From Isoptericola halotolerans (GTDB lineage: Bacteria > Actinomycetota > Actinomycetes > Actinomycetales > Cellulomonadaceae): a DNA stretch of 64,000 bases. Position numbers and translations under genes: made by a program. The notes under the pieces were generated by a model. The model saw only the letters and a list, made by a program, of their open reading frames with translations, was not told where the DNA came from and did no database searches. Shown here piece after piece: positions 26,318 to 35,358 of this stretch (the first letter of the stretch is position 1; every line of letters starts with the position of its first letter). Location of the stretch: contig NZ_JABEZU010000004.1 of assembly GCF_013149785.1 (NCBI RefSeq), positions 333,930 through 397,929 on the forward strand. The letters run 5' to 3'.

Positions 26318-27531
26318 GCGGGGCGCCGGGAACGACCGTGCCGACCGTCGCCGTCGTCGGGGCGACCGGTTCCATCGGCGGCGAGCTGGTGCGCCTGCTC
26401 GCGGCCGACCGTGGCGCCGCCACGACGGGCCCGCTGCGGCTGCGTCTGGGCGGGCGCCGGGCGGACGCCCTGCGCGCCACCGCCGCGGGGCTCACCGCGA
26501 CCGCGAGCCACGGGCGCACGACCGTGGAGACGCAGGAGTGCGACCTGTGGGACGACAGGTCGCTGGCGGCGTTCTGCGCGGGGGCCGACGTCGTGGTGTC
26601 GGTGGCCGGCCCGACCTACCGGGTCGGTGGCCGGGTGGCGCTGGCCGCCGTCGCCGCCGGGGCCGGCTACGTCGACGTCGGGGGAGACGACCCGCTGCTC
26701 GAGTCGCTCGCCCGCCGGGCGCCCGGCGGGCCGGGGACACCGACCGTCGTGGCCTCCTCCGGTGCGCTGCCCGGGGCGTCGGCACTGCTGCCCCGGCACC
26801 TGGCCTCGCTGCTGCCGCAGGGCGACTCCCTGACCGCGCACGTCGGAGGCATGGAGTCCTGCTCGGCCACCGTCGCGGAGGACATGCTGCTCTCCCTGAG
26901 CCGGGGCGGCCCGGACGGCACCCCGTTCGGCACTCCCTCGGCGGCCTGGTTCGCCGGGGAGGTGCGGCAGCGGGCCCTCGAGGTCGCTCCCGCCCACCGG
27001 GTGCCCGGCGCCCGCGGCCCGGTGATCGGTCAGCCGTTCCTCAGCGCCGAGACGGCCCGCCTGGCGGCCGCGCTGGGGCTGCGCTCGGCGCAGTGGTGGA
27101 ACCTGTGGCCCGACGGTCACGCCTGGTCGGTGCTGTCGACCCTGCCGGTCCTCCTGCAGGACCCGACCACCTCCACCCGCGACGTCGTCGGCTACCTGTG
27201 CCGCGCCGCCGAGCTCGACGTGCTGGGCCGCCGGCCGTGGTACCTGATGCGCTTCCGCCTGGAGCACACCGCGTCCGGGCGAGCGACGGTCGCCGAGCTG
27301 CGCACCGACTCCTCGTCGCTGGTCACCGCGCTGGTCGCCGCACGGGCGGTCCGCACGGTGCTCGCCCGGCCGCGGCTCGGCGCGGGGTTCGCCGCGGACC
27401 TCCTCGACCCCGCCGAGGTGGTCGCCGACCTGGAGAGCCATCCTCGGATCGACCTGCGGGTCGGCCCCGGGGACGCACCCGTGCTCGCACCGGTGGCCGC
27501 GGCGGCGCCGGTCGAGGAGGGGGCGCTGTGA
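26314..27531 (+). CDS. Saccharopine-dehydrogenase-like NAD(P)-binding oxidoreductase
   Basis: This is a 405-residue protein starting with a Rossmann motif VAVVGATGSIGGELV, followed by DVVVSVAGPTYRVGG, the pattern of the saccharopine dehydrogenase/trans-acting enoyl reductase-like family. It is ATGA-coupled to the NRPS and GTGA-coupled to the imide reductase. Its role is not obvious; a redox step on a thiazoline or on the released chain is possible. I recall an uncharacterised oxidoreductase at the same place in the coelibactin cluster. The last codons, encoding EEGAL, carry the GAGGAGG ribosome site for the next gene. Confidence 0.8.
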   Translation: MSGAPGTTVPTVAVVGATGSIGGELVRLLAADRGAATTGPLRLRLGGRRADALRATAAGLTATASHGRTTVETQECDLWDDRSLAAFCAGADVVVSVAGPTYRVGGRVALAAVAAGAGYVDVGGDDPLLESLARRAPGGPGTPTVVASSGALPGASALLPRHLASLLPQGDSLTAHVGGMESCSATVAEDMLLSLSRGGPDGTPFGTPSAAWFAGEVRQRALEVAPAHRVPGARGPVIGQPFLSAETARLAAALGLRSAQWWNLWPDGHAWSVLSTLPVLLQDPTTSTRDVVGYLCRAAELDVLGRRPWYLMRFRLEHTASGRATVAELRTDSSSLVTALVAARAVRTVLARPRLGAGFAADLLDPAEVVADLESHPRIDLRVGPGDAPVLAPVAAAAPVEEGAL

Positions 27532-29414
27532 GCCCGACGCCCCCGCGGTCGGTGGTCGTCTGCGGCAGCCGGTTCGGTCGCTTCTCCGCCGAGGCGGTCG
27601 ACCGCCACCCCGGGCTGCGCCTGGTCGCGGTGCTCGGGCGCGGCTCTGCCGCCTCGCGCGCGCTCGCCGAGCGCCACGGCGTGCCGCTGGTCACCGCGGT
27701 GGCGGACTGCCCGCCCACCGACCTGGCCTGCGTGGCCGTCGGCTCGACCATCCAGGACGGTCCCGGCAGCGAGATCGCCACCGCATGGCTGGAGCGGGGC
27801 GTCCACGTCGTGCAGGAGCACCCGGTGCACCCTCGCGAGCTCGCCGACCTGCTGCGCACCGCGCGCCGCACCGGCACCTCCTACCGGATGAACCTGCACT
27901 ACCGGTGGGTGGACCCCGCGCCGTCGTTCCTGGACTCCGCCGCCAGGCTGCGCGACCGCCAGGCGCCGCTCTTCGCCGACGTCGTCACCCCGGTGCACCT
28001 GCTGCTGCCCGTGCTCGACCTGCTCGCCGGAGCCCTCGGGGCCGCGCGGCCGGTCGTGGTGGGGGACGTGCTCACCGAGCAGGGCGGCTCGCCCTTCACC
28101 GTCCTGACCCTGTCGCTCGGCGGGGTGCCGGTGACGCTGCGCGTCCAGAACCAGCTGTGCCCCGGCGACCGGGACAACCACACGGTGTGCTGGCCGCGCC
28201 TCGCCGTCGGGTTCCCCGCGGGCGTGCTGACGCTGGCCGACCTGCACGGGCCCGTGGAGTGGGCGCCCCGCTGGCAGATCGGCGGCCGGGGCCCGCAGAC
28301 GGCGACGGACGAGCCGACCGTGTCGACGACGGGCGCCCCGGGCACCTTCGACGAGGTCTTCTCCGAGCGGTGGCCTGCTGCGCTGGTGCGGGTGCTCGAC
28401 GAGCTCTGCGAGGACGTCGACACCGGCCGCGACCCGCTGCGCGCCGCGGCGTGGACGATGTCCGTCGTCCAGCTGTGGCACCAGGTCGCCGAGGCGCTCG
28501 GCCCGCCCGAGGTCGTCGACGCCCGCCCGGTCGCGCTGCTGGGCACCGCCGCCGTCCTCGACCTGCCGGCCGGCGCCTCGACACCGGCCGCCACCTCCGC
28601 CCCGCCCGTGCCGCAAGCGCCGTCCGTGCCGGGAGCGCCGGACGCGGACGCTCCGGGCTGGGAGCCGTACGTCGACGAGGCCGAGTTCTTCGACCTGGCG
28701 GCCGCCGGCCACGTCGGCCCGGTCAGCGCACCCCTGGTCGTCGAGGCGCTGGCCGGCGCGCCGGTCGGCCCCGGCCGCCCGGTGGTCGAGATCGGCGCCG
28801 GGACCGGCCTGCTCACCGTGGTCGCGGCGTCGGCCCTGCCCGCGGACGTGCCGTGGTGGGCCGCCGAGCCGGCGGGGCCCATGCGTGCCGTGCTCATGGC
28901 CCGGGTGCTCGACCACGGCCTGGGGCGGCGCGTCACCGTGCTGCCCGACGACGCCGCCTCCGTGGCGCTGCCCGAGCGCGCCGGGGCGGTCCTGCTCTGC
29001 GGTGTCCTGGGCCACCTCGACGACCGCGAGCACGACCGCCTCTGGGCCCGGCTGGGCGAGCACCTCGCCCCCGGGGCACCCGTGGTGGTCGAGCTGATGC
29101 ACCTCGCCACCCCGCAGCACGTCGACGAGGCCGAGCTCGCCACCCGGCAGGTCGGCCGGCACTCCTACCACTGGCGGTGGTCCGCGCGGCCCGACGGCCC
29201 CGACCACGTGCGGATGTCGAGCCGCTGGCAGGTCCGTACCCCGGACGGCCCGGACCGCGAGAGCACGGCGTCCCACCGGTGGCGCACCAGCTCCCTGGCC
29301 GACGTCGCCGCGGTCGCCGGACAGCACGGCTTCGCCCTCGACGCCGACCTGTCGCACCCCACGTCCACCCCGATGGCCGTCTTCCGGCTCACGCCCCAGG
29401 AGAGTCATGTCTGA
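27528..29414 (+). CDS. Thiazolinyl imide reductase fused to a SAM methyltransferase
   Basis: This is a 628-residue fusion. Residues 1 to about 350 are a Gfo/Idh/MocA-type reductase like Irp3/YbtU/PchG: Rossmann start VVVCGSRFGRF, then VHVVQEHPVHPREL, which carries the conserved His-Pro. These enzymes reduce one thiazoline to a thiazolidine on the carrier protein, using NADPH. After a Pro/Ala linker (about 350-375), residues about 380-628 form a methyltransferase with VVEIGAGTGLLT and a post-motif acidic strand. Its C-terminal fold resembles the separate methyltransferase at 31415-32119. Most homologous reductases that I know are single-domain and about 350-390 residues long, so the fusion is unusual. 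Confidence 0.85.
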   Translation: MSPTPPRSVVVCGSRFGRFSAEAVDRHPGLRLVAVLGRGSAASRALAERHGVPLVTAVADCPPTDLACVAVGSTIQDGPGSEIATAWLERGVHVVQEHPVHPRELADLLRTARRTGTSYRMNLHYRWVDPAPSFLDSAARLRDRQAPLFADVVTPVHLLLPVLDLLAGALGAARPVVVGDVLTEQGGSPFTVLTLSLGGVPVTLRVQNQLCPGDRDNHTVCWPRLAVGFPAGVLTLADLHGPVEWAPRWQIGGRGPQTATDEPTVSTTGAPGTFDEVFSERWPAALVRVLDELCEDVDTGRDPLRAAAWTMSVVQLWHQVAEALGPPEVVDARPVALLGTAAVLDLPAGASTPAATSAPPVPQAPSVPGAPDADAPGWEPYVDEAEFFDLAAAGHVGPVSAPLVVEALAGAPVGPGRPVVEIGAGTGLLTVVAASALPADVPWWAAEPAGPMRAVLMARVLDHGLGRRVTVLPDDAASVALPERAGAVLLCGVLGHLDDREHDRLWARLGEHLAPGAPVVVELMHLATPQHVDEAELATRQVGRHSYHWRWSARPDGPDHVRMSSRWQVRTPDGPDRESTASHRWRTSSLADVAAVAGQHGFALDADLSHPTSTPMAVFRLTPQESHV

Positions 29415-30651
29415 GTCCCTCACCCGCCCCGACGCCCCGACCCGGGGCAACCGCTCCGGCCCGCAGGACCGGCTGGCGTTCCCGGTGCCGCGCTCGTGCC
29501 CGTTCTCCCCGCCCGAGGACTACGCGCGGCTGCGCGAGCACGACCCCGCCCCGCACGTGGAGATCTCCGGCGGGCGCCCCGCACGCCTGCTCACCCGGTA
29601 CGAGGACGTGCGCCGGTTCCTCGCCGACCGCACCACCAGCGCCGACGCGCGCGACGAGGCCCTGCCCGCCCTGGGGCTCGGCGAGCGGGAGGCTGCCGCG
29701 AAGTCGCGGCCCTTCCTGCGCACCGACCCGCCGGACCACACCCGCCAGCGGCGGATCCTCCAGGCCCAGTTCACCGTGCGGCGCGTGGCCCGCATGGCCG
29801 ACGGGATCCGCGAGCGCGCCGACCACCTCGTCGAGGCGCTCCGGCCCCGGGGCCGCGCCGACGTCGTGAGCGACTACGCCAACGTGGTGTCCACCTCGAC
29901 CGTCCTGGGCCTGATGGGGCTGCCCGACGACGACCCCGACTTCTTCCGCGAGATCACCCGCATCTCCGGGGGGCGCCAGAGCACCGAGGCGGAGGTGACC
30001 GCCGCGCTCGGCACGCTGTTCGGCACGCTCGACGAGCACATCTCGCTGCGGTCGCAGGAACCGGGCGAGGATCTGCTGTCCGCCCTCGTGCAGAACCACC
30101 TGCTCACCGGCGAGGTGACCCGCCACGAGCTGCTGTCCACCGTCGGGATCACGATCATCGCCGGCCGCGAGACCACCACGTCGATGATCGCGCTGAGCAC
30201 CTGGAAGCTGCTGCAGGACCCGGCGGCCCGGGCCGTCGCCGAGGCCGGCGGCGAGGCCATGAAGCCGCTGGTCGAGGAGCTCCTGCGCCTGCTGAGCGTC
30301 GCCGACTCCATCCCCATCCGAGTGGCCGGCACCGACCACGAGATCGCCGGCTCCGCCGACCCGGTCCGCCAGGGCGAGGGCGTGATCTCCCTCCTCGCGG
30401 CGGCGAACCACGACCCCGCGGCCTTCCCCGACCCCGACCGGCTGTTCCCGGACCGGACGCCGAACCACCACCTGGCGTTCGGGTTCGGCATCCACCAGTG
30501 CATCGGTCAGCACCTGGCCCGCCTCGAGCTGCAGGTCGCCCTGCACAGCCTGTTCGCCGGGCTGCCCGGCCTGGAGCTCGCCGGTGACGACGTCGCGCTC
30601 AACAACGACGCCGCCACCTTCGGCATCGAGGAGCTGCCGGTCCGATGGTGA
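29407..30651 (+). CDS. Cytochrome P450 (CYP105-like) tailoring enzyme
   Basis: A 414-residue soluble P450. The heme-binding loop FGFGIHQCIGQHLAR carries the Cys ligand, the I-helix has AGRETTT for oxygen activation, and the K-helix ExxR lies near EELLRLL. It probably hydroxylates or otherwise oxidises the NRPS product. The coelibactin cluster of S. coelicolor has a P450 (CYP105N1) at the corresponding place. The start overlaps the upstream fusion gene by 8 nt. The ferredoxin encoded at 36946-37182, of the 3Fe-4S type used by CYP105 enzymes, is the likely electron donor. Confidence 0.93.
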   Translation: MSESLTRPDAPTRGNRSGPQDRLAFPVPRSCPFSPPEDYARLREHDPAPHVEISGGRPARLLTRYEDVRRFLADRTTSADARDEALPALGLGEREAAAKSRPFLRTDPPDHTRQRRILQAQFTVRRVARMADGIRERADHLVEALRPRGRADVVSDYANVVSTSTVLGLMGLPDDDPDFFREITRISGGRQSTEAEVTAALGTLFGTLDEHISLRSQEPGEDLLSALVQNHLLTGEVTRHELLSTVGITIIAGRETTTSMIALSTWKLLQDPAARAVAEAGGEAMKPLVEELLRLLSVADSIPIRVAGTDHEIAGSADPVRQGEGVISLLAAANHDPAAFPDPDRLFPDRTPNHHLAFGFGIHQCIGQHLARLELQVALHSLFAGLPGLELAGDDVALNNDAATFGIEELPVRW

Positions 30652-31418
30652 GCACCGCACCCCGCCCCTCCGTGCGCCGGTGGGTGCCCCGGCCCTCGGC
30701 CCCCGTCCGCCTCGTCTGCTTCCCCCACGCCGGCGGCGGCGCGACCGCCTACCGTGACTGGGCGTCCGCGCTCCCCGACACCGTCGAGGTGCTGTCCGTG
30801 CAGTACCCAGGCCGCGAGGACCGCTCCGCCGACCCCCTGCCCGCCTCCATGCCCGACCTCGTCGCCCAGCTCGCCGCGGACCTGCGCCCCTTCTGGGACC
30901 GCACCACCGTCGTGTTCGGGCACAGCATGGGCGCCGCGGTCGCCTACGAGACGGTGCGGGCGCTGCGCTCCGCAGCGCGCCCCGAGCCCGACCACCTGGT
31001 CGTCTCCGGACGGCGCGCCCCCGACCGTTTCCTCGGCGGGGACGTGCACCGAGGCGGCGAGGCCGCCCTGCGTGCCGAGCTCGAACGGCTCGGCGGCACC
31101 CCGCCGGAGGTCCTCGCCGACCCCGACCTGTCCGCCGTCATCCTGCGGTACGTCCACCACGACTACCGCCTCGTCGAGAACCACCACCCACAGCCCGGAC
31201 CGCCCCTGGCCTGCCCGACGACGGTCGTGCTGGCCCAGGACGACCCGTTGCTGCGCGCCGAGCACGTCGCCGACTGGCACCGCCTCACCACCGGGCACAC
31301 CGACGTCGTCGAGCTGCCCGGCGACCACTTCTACCTGGTACCGCACCGCGACGCGCTGCTGCGGGTGATCCTGGACCGCCTCGACCCGGCGCTGACCACC
31401 ACCGGGGTCGGCCCGTGA
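30645..31418 (+). CDS. Type II thioesterase
   Basis: This is a 257-residue alpha/beta hydrolase of the editing thioesterase family that clears mischarged carrier proteins in NRPS systems. Visible are the family start VRLVCFPHAGGGATAYRDW, the nucleophile elbow GHSMGA with the catalytic Ser, and the catalytic His in ELPGDHFYLV. I used the ATG at 30645, 11 nt after GAGGAG; a GTG at 30648 overlapping the P450 stop is also possible. It is GTGA-coupled to the downstream methyltransferase. Confidence 0.92.
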   Translation: MVSTAPRPSVRRWVPRPSAPVRLVCFPHAGGGATAYRDWASALPDTVEVLSVQYPGREDRSADPLPASMPDLVAQLAADLRPFWDRTTVVFGHSMGAAVAYETVRALRSAARPEPDHLVVSGRRAPDRFLGGDVHRGGEAALRAELERLGGTPPEVLADPDLSAVILRYVHHDYRLVENHHPQPGPPLACPTTVVLAQDDPLLRAEHVADWHRLTTGHTDVVELPGDHFYLVPHRDALLRVILDRLDPALTTTGVGP

Positions 31419-32119
31419 GCTACGACCAGATCGCCGAGTTCTACGACCTCGTCGCCGCCCGGCAGTCGCTGAGCACCGGACCCGCCCTCGCCGACGTGCT
31501 GCGCGGCCTGCCGATGACGGACGCACCCGTCGTCGAGGTCGGGGCGGGGACCGGCCGGGTGACCCGGACGATCGCCGCGGCGATCGCGGACGTCGACATC
31601 CTCGCGGTGGAACCGTCGGCGCCGATGCGCGCCGTGCTCACCTCGCGCGCCTGGGCCGACCCCGACCTGCGGGCCCGGGTCACCGTCAGCGCCCGGTCGG
31701 CACCGGACCTCGACCTGCCCGGCCGCATCCTGTGCGCCGTCGTCTTCGGCGTGGCCGGCCACCTGGAGCGGCCCGAGCGCACCGAGCTGTGGCGGCGGCT
31801 GTCGCAACGCCTCGTGCCCGGCGGGTGCCTCGTGGTCGAGCTCATGGGGTCGGCCCGGGCGATGCCCCCGACCCGCACCGTGCACGAGACGGTCGGCCGC
31901 CTGACGTACGAGTGGTGGGTCTCGGCCGAGCCCGTGGGCGACGGCGTCGTGCGGCACGTCAACTGGTGGCGGGTCCTCGAGGGCGACCGGGTGTGCCGGG
32001 AGGTCGGCGACGAGCACCTGTGGCACGTCCTCGAACCGGAGGAGCTGGCGGCCGAGAGCGGGCTGCGCGCCCGCACGGTCGGCACCGGGGCGGACTCCCT
32101 CGTGGTCCTGGAGGCCTGA
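31415..32119 (+). CDS. SAM-dependent methyltransferase
   Basis: This is a 234-residue class I methyltransferase. It opens with YDQIAEFYDLVA, the SAM-binding motif is VVEVGAGTGRVT, and an acidic residue ends the second strand (AVEPSAPMRAVL). The C-terminal half resembles the methyltransferase domain fused to the imide reductase, including a hydrophobic strand after WHVLEPEEL. It is the last gene of the rightward operon and ends 12 nt from the converging importer ATPase. With the domain in NRPS 2 and the fused copy, the cluster encodes three methyltransferase units; which atoms they methylate cannot be read from sequence. Confidence 0.88.
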   Translation: MSYDQIAEFYDLVAARQSLSTGPALADVLRGLPMTDAPVVEVGAGTGRVTRTIAAAIADVDILAVEPSAPMRAVLTSRAWADPDLRARVTVSARSAPDLDLPGRILCAVVFGVAGHLERPERTELWRRLSQRLVPGGCLVVELMGSARAMPPTRTVHETVGRLTYEWWVSAEPVGDGVVRHVNWWRVLEGDRVCREVGDEHLWHVLEPEELAAESGLRARTVGTGADSLVVLEA

Positions 32120-32131
32120 GTCCGTCGCTCC

Positions 32132-33526
32132 CTACCCCGGGACGTCGATCTCGGTGGTGCGGTGCGCCCACCGGGCCACCTCGTCCCGGTCGTGCGTGAT
32201 GAGCACGACGGCGGTGCCGTCCGCCCGGAGCGCGTCGACCGCCTCCAGGACGGACGTCGCGGTCGCGGCGTCCAGCGCCGAGGTGATCTCGTCGCAGATC
32301 AGCACGGCCGGCCGGCAGGCCAGCGCACGGGCCACGGCGACGCGCTGGCGCTCGCCGCCGGAGAGCTCGCCGGCCCGGCGCGGGAGCATGTCATGGTGCA
32401 GCCGCACCGCCGCGAGCAGGCCGGCCGGCTCGTCGGCCAGCTCGTCCGCCGTCCGGGCCCGCCCGCCGGCGGCCAGGGCACGGCGCAGGGTCCGCCGCAC
32501 CGTCTCGGCCGGGTTGAGCGAGCCGGTCGCGTCCTGGGGGACGAGCTGCACCGCGCGGCGCTGGTCGCCGCTGCGGGCGCCGAGCGTGGCGGGCAGCGGC
32601 CGGCCGTGCAGCTCGAGGGTTCCGCCGTCCCGGCGGTGCAGCCCGACCAGGACGCGCGCCAGCGTGCTCTTGCCCGCACCGGACGGCCCGACGACGGCGG
32701 CCGTCGTGCCGGCGGTCAGGCGCAGGTCCACCGGGGCCAGCGCCGGGCGGCCGCGGTGGCCCGCGCGCAGCCCGCGGGCCACGAGCACCTCGCGGGAGTG
32801 GTCGCCGTCGGTCCGCCGGACGGACTCCTCCGGGGTGGCGACGGCGGTCTCGCGCACCGCACCGGCCTCGACGTGCAGCACGCGGTCGGCGCTGCGCGCG
32901 AGCGCGGAGCGGTCGTGGGTGATGAGCAGCACCGAGCAGTCGGCGGCGCGCTCCGCGACGAGGCCGGCCAGCAGCTCGGCGCTGGCCGTGTCCAGGCCGG
33001 ACGTCGGTTCGTCGAGGACGAGCAGCCGCGGGCGGTGGACGACGGCGAGCGCGAACGCCGCCCGGCGGACCTGCCCCCCGGAGAGCTGGTGGGGCAGGCG
33101 CCCGGCGGAGCCGTCAGGGAGCCCGAGCCGCTGCAGCGCGTCGTCGACGTCGGCACGGGTCAGCCGCCGGCCGCACCGGTGGGCGCGTTCGCGCAGCTGT
33201 GCCCCGATGCTCCACGCAGGGTTCAGCTCGACCGCCGGGTCCTGGCCCAGGTAGGCGACGACGTCGGTGCGCAGCGTCCGCCGGTCCGCGGGGGAGAACG
33301 GGTCGAGCCCGGCCACCCGCACCGTCCCGGCGTCGCGCCGCAGGCCCGGACGCAGGTGCCCGAGGAGCGTGGACGCCAGGGTGGTCTTGCCCGCGCCGCT
33401 GGCACCGACGAGGCCGACCACCTCGCCGTCGGCGATCCGCAACGAGGCCCCGTCGAGGATCCTGCGCCCGCCCGCGCTGACCGTCAGCCGGTCCACGGTC
33501 GCCAGGGCGTCCTGGTCGCGGGTCAT
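32132..33526 (-). CDS. Opp/Nik-type ABC importer ATPase, two domains fused
   Basis: This 464-residue protein contains two complete ATPase domains, equivalent to OppD-OppF or NikD-NikE joined. Domain 1 has Walker A GASGAGKTT, signature LSGGQVRR and Walker B LLVLDEPT. Domain 2 has GPSGAGKST, LSGGERQRV and VLICDEIT. ATG overlaps the permease stop (ATGA). It powers the importer formed with the two permeases and the binding protein. Its end converges with the tailoring operon, leaving 12 nt with no visible terminator hairpin. Confidence 0.93.
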   Translation of the reverse strand: MTRDQDALATVDRLTVSAGGRRILDGASLRIADGEVVGLVGASGAGKTTLASTLLGHLRPGLRRDAGTVRVAGLDPFSPADRRTLRTDVVAYLGQDPAVELNPAWSIGAQLRERAHRCGRRLTRADVDDALQRLGLPDGSAGRLPHQLSGGQVRRAAFALAVVHRPRLLVLDEPTSGLDTASAELLAGLVAERAADCSVLLITHDRSALARSADRVLHVEAGAVRETAVATPEESVRRTDGDHSREVLVARGLRAGHRGRPALAPVDLRLTAGTTAAVVGPSGAGKSTLARVLVGLHRRDGGTLELHGRPLPATLGARSGDQRRAVQLVPQDATGSLNPAETVRRTLRRALAAGGRARTADELADEPAGLLAAVRLHHDMLPRRAGELSGGERQRVAVARALACRPAVLICDEITSALDAATATSVLEAVDALRADGTAVVLITHDRDEVARWAHRTTEIDVPG

Positions 33527-34386
33527 GCGGTCACCCTCCCGAGGCGGGCGGCGGCCCGGTCCGCGACGACGGTGACGCCGACGATGAGCAGGACGAGCAG
33601 CGCGGAGGGGACGACGACGGCCCACGGGTTGAGCGAGATGCCCGGCAGGTTCTCCTGGACCATCAGCCCCCAGTCCGGCCACGGGGCGCCGCGGCCCAGC
33701 CCGAGGAACCCGGCGGTCGCGCTCAGGTGCAGGGCCGTGGTGAACCGCAGGCCCGTCTCGGCGGCGACCGGCGGTGCGAGGTTGGGCAGGACGTCGTGCA
33801 GCATCACCGTCCACCAGCGGTCCCCGCGCGCCCGGGCGACCTCGACGTACCCCGCCCCGGAGATCTGGCGGGCGACGGCCCGCAGGACCCTGGTGGAGTA
33901 CGGCACGCTGACGACGGCGACGCCCACCATGAGCACGAGGTCGTCGCCGGGGAAGGCCGCGGCCAGCAGCAGCAGGACGAGCAGCCCCGGCATCACCCCG
34001 AGCGCGTCCACCCCCCGCATCACGACACCACCGGCCCGGGGGAAGAGCAGGGCGGGCAGGACCCCGAGCAGGACGGCCGCCACCACACCGATGACGGTGG
34101 CCCCGGCCGCGACGAGCACGAGACGGGCACCGCCGTGCAGCACTCGCAGGGCGACGTCGCGGCCGATGCCGTCCGTGCCGAGCAGCCGGCCGTCCACGCC
34201 CGGCGCGGTGTAGGGCAGACCGACCTGTGCCGTCGGCGACCCGGGCCACAGCGGACCGAGGAGCGCCAGCAACGCCACGGCGAGGAGCACGGCCAGTCCC
34301 AGCCCGCCCGCAGCCCTCCGCGTGCGGCGTCCGAGCGGGACGGGCACGGCGAGCCGTGGGCGGGCCGTCCGACGTCGTGTGCTCAT
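33523..34386 (-). CDS. Importer permease, DppC/NikC (OppC) type
   Basis: A 287-residue inner-membrane protein with an N-terminal cytoplasmic segment, about six spans and the EAA-loop region around YVEVARARGDRWWTVMLHDVL typical of OppC-type permeases. It pairs with the OppB-type permease, whose stop it overlaps by ATGA, and with the fused ATPase. In this cluster it probably forms the channel for metal-bound metallophore or a metal complex rather than peptides. Confidence 0.92.
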   Translation of the reverse strand: MSTRRRTARPRLAVPVPLGRRTRRAAGGLGLAVLLAVALLALLGPLWPGSPTAQVGLPYTAPGVDGRLLGTDGIGRDVALRVLHGGARLVLVAAGATVIGVVAAVLLGVLPALLFPRAGGVVMRGVDALGVMPGLLVLLLLAAAFPGDDLVLMVGVAVVSVPYSTRVLRAVARQISGAGYVEVARARGDRWWTVMLHDVLPNLAPPVAAETGLRFTTALHLSATAGFLGLGRGAPWPDWGLMVQENLPGISLNPWAVVVPSALLVLLIVGVTVVADRAAARLGRVTA

Positions 34387-35348
34387 CGTCGCTCCCGGGG
34401 GTCCACGAGGCCCGCGACGAGGTCACCGAGCAGCAGGCTGGCCAGTGCCAGGGCGGCGAGGACCAGAGTGATGCCCTGCACCATGACCAGGTCCTGACGA
34501 CCGACGGCCTGCTGCAGCTCGAGTCCGATCCCGGGGTAGTTGAAGACGAGCTCCACCACGATCGACCCGCCGATGAGGCCACCGAACAGCACCGCGACGA
34601 CCTGGATCACGGGCTGGACGGCGTTCGGCAGCACGTGGCGCACGGCCAGCGCCCCGCCGGTCACCCCGCGCAGGCGCGCCGCCTCGACGTAGCGGGTCGC
34701 CGCGACGCCCGCCGTCGTCGACCGCATCATGCGCGCCGACAGCCCGAAGCCCAGGGGGACCAGGCTGAGGACCGGCAGCACCATCGCGGCGGGGGCGTCC
34801 CACGGCCGCCCGCCGAGCGGGGCCGTGGAGACCTGCGGGAACCAGCCGAGCGTCGTGGCCAGCACGACGATGAGCAGCACCGTCATCACGAACTCAGGGA
34901 TCGCGACGACGACGACGCTCAGCCCCGTCACGGCGCGGTCCGCGCGCCGCCCCGGCCGCATGCCCGCCAGGAGTCCGGCCGCGACGCCCAGCGGGGCCGC
35001 CACCAGCAGGGCGACCCCGGCCAGGACGACCGAGTTCGGCAGGCGCTCGCCGACGACGTCCGCCACGGGGCGACCGGAGATCGCACTGACCCCCAGATCG
35101 CCCCGCAGCGCACCGCCGAGCCACTCCAGGTACCGCTCCGGGGCGGGCCGATCCAGCCCGAGGTCCGCCCGCAGCCGGGCCACCTCCGCCGGGTCGGCGT
35201 CGGGGCCGGCGAGCCGGGCCGCGGCGTCGCCCGGCAGCACGTCCGTCACGGTGAAGATCACCGCGGACAGCAGCAGCAGGGTCGCCGCCGCCAGGAGCAG
35301 GCGGCCGAGGACCCACCCGACCCGGCCGGTCAGGAGGTCTGGAGTCAT
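34383..35348 (-). CDS. Importer permease, DppB/NikB (OppB) type
   Basis: A 321-residue permease with the OppB pattern: first transmembrane span, then the extracytoplasmic segment with LRADLGLDRPAPERYLEWL and GDLGVS, then five more spans and an EAA-like loop at RYVEAARLRGV. It lies 10 nt after the binding-protein gene and overlaps the second permease gene. The family moves peptides, nickel or opine-type metallophores; the neighbourhood favours a metal chelate. Confidence 0.93.
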   Translation of the reverse strand: MTPDLLTGRVGWVLGRLLLAAATLLLLSAVIFTVTDVLPGDAAARLAGPDADPAEVARLRADLGLDRPAPERYLEWLGGALRGDLGVSAISGRPVADVVGERLPNSVVLAGVALLVAAPLGVAAGLLAGMRPGRRADRAVTGLSVVVVAIPEFVMTVLLIVVLATTLGWFPQVSTAPLGGRPWDAPAAMVLPVLSLVPLGFGLSARMMRSTTAGVAATRYVEAARLRGVTGGALAVRHVLPNAVQPVIQVVAVLFGGLIGGSIVVELVFNYPGIGLELQQAVGRQDLVMVQGITLVLAALALASLLLGDLVAGLVDPRERR

Positions 35349-35358
35349 CGGAGAGGGC

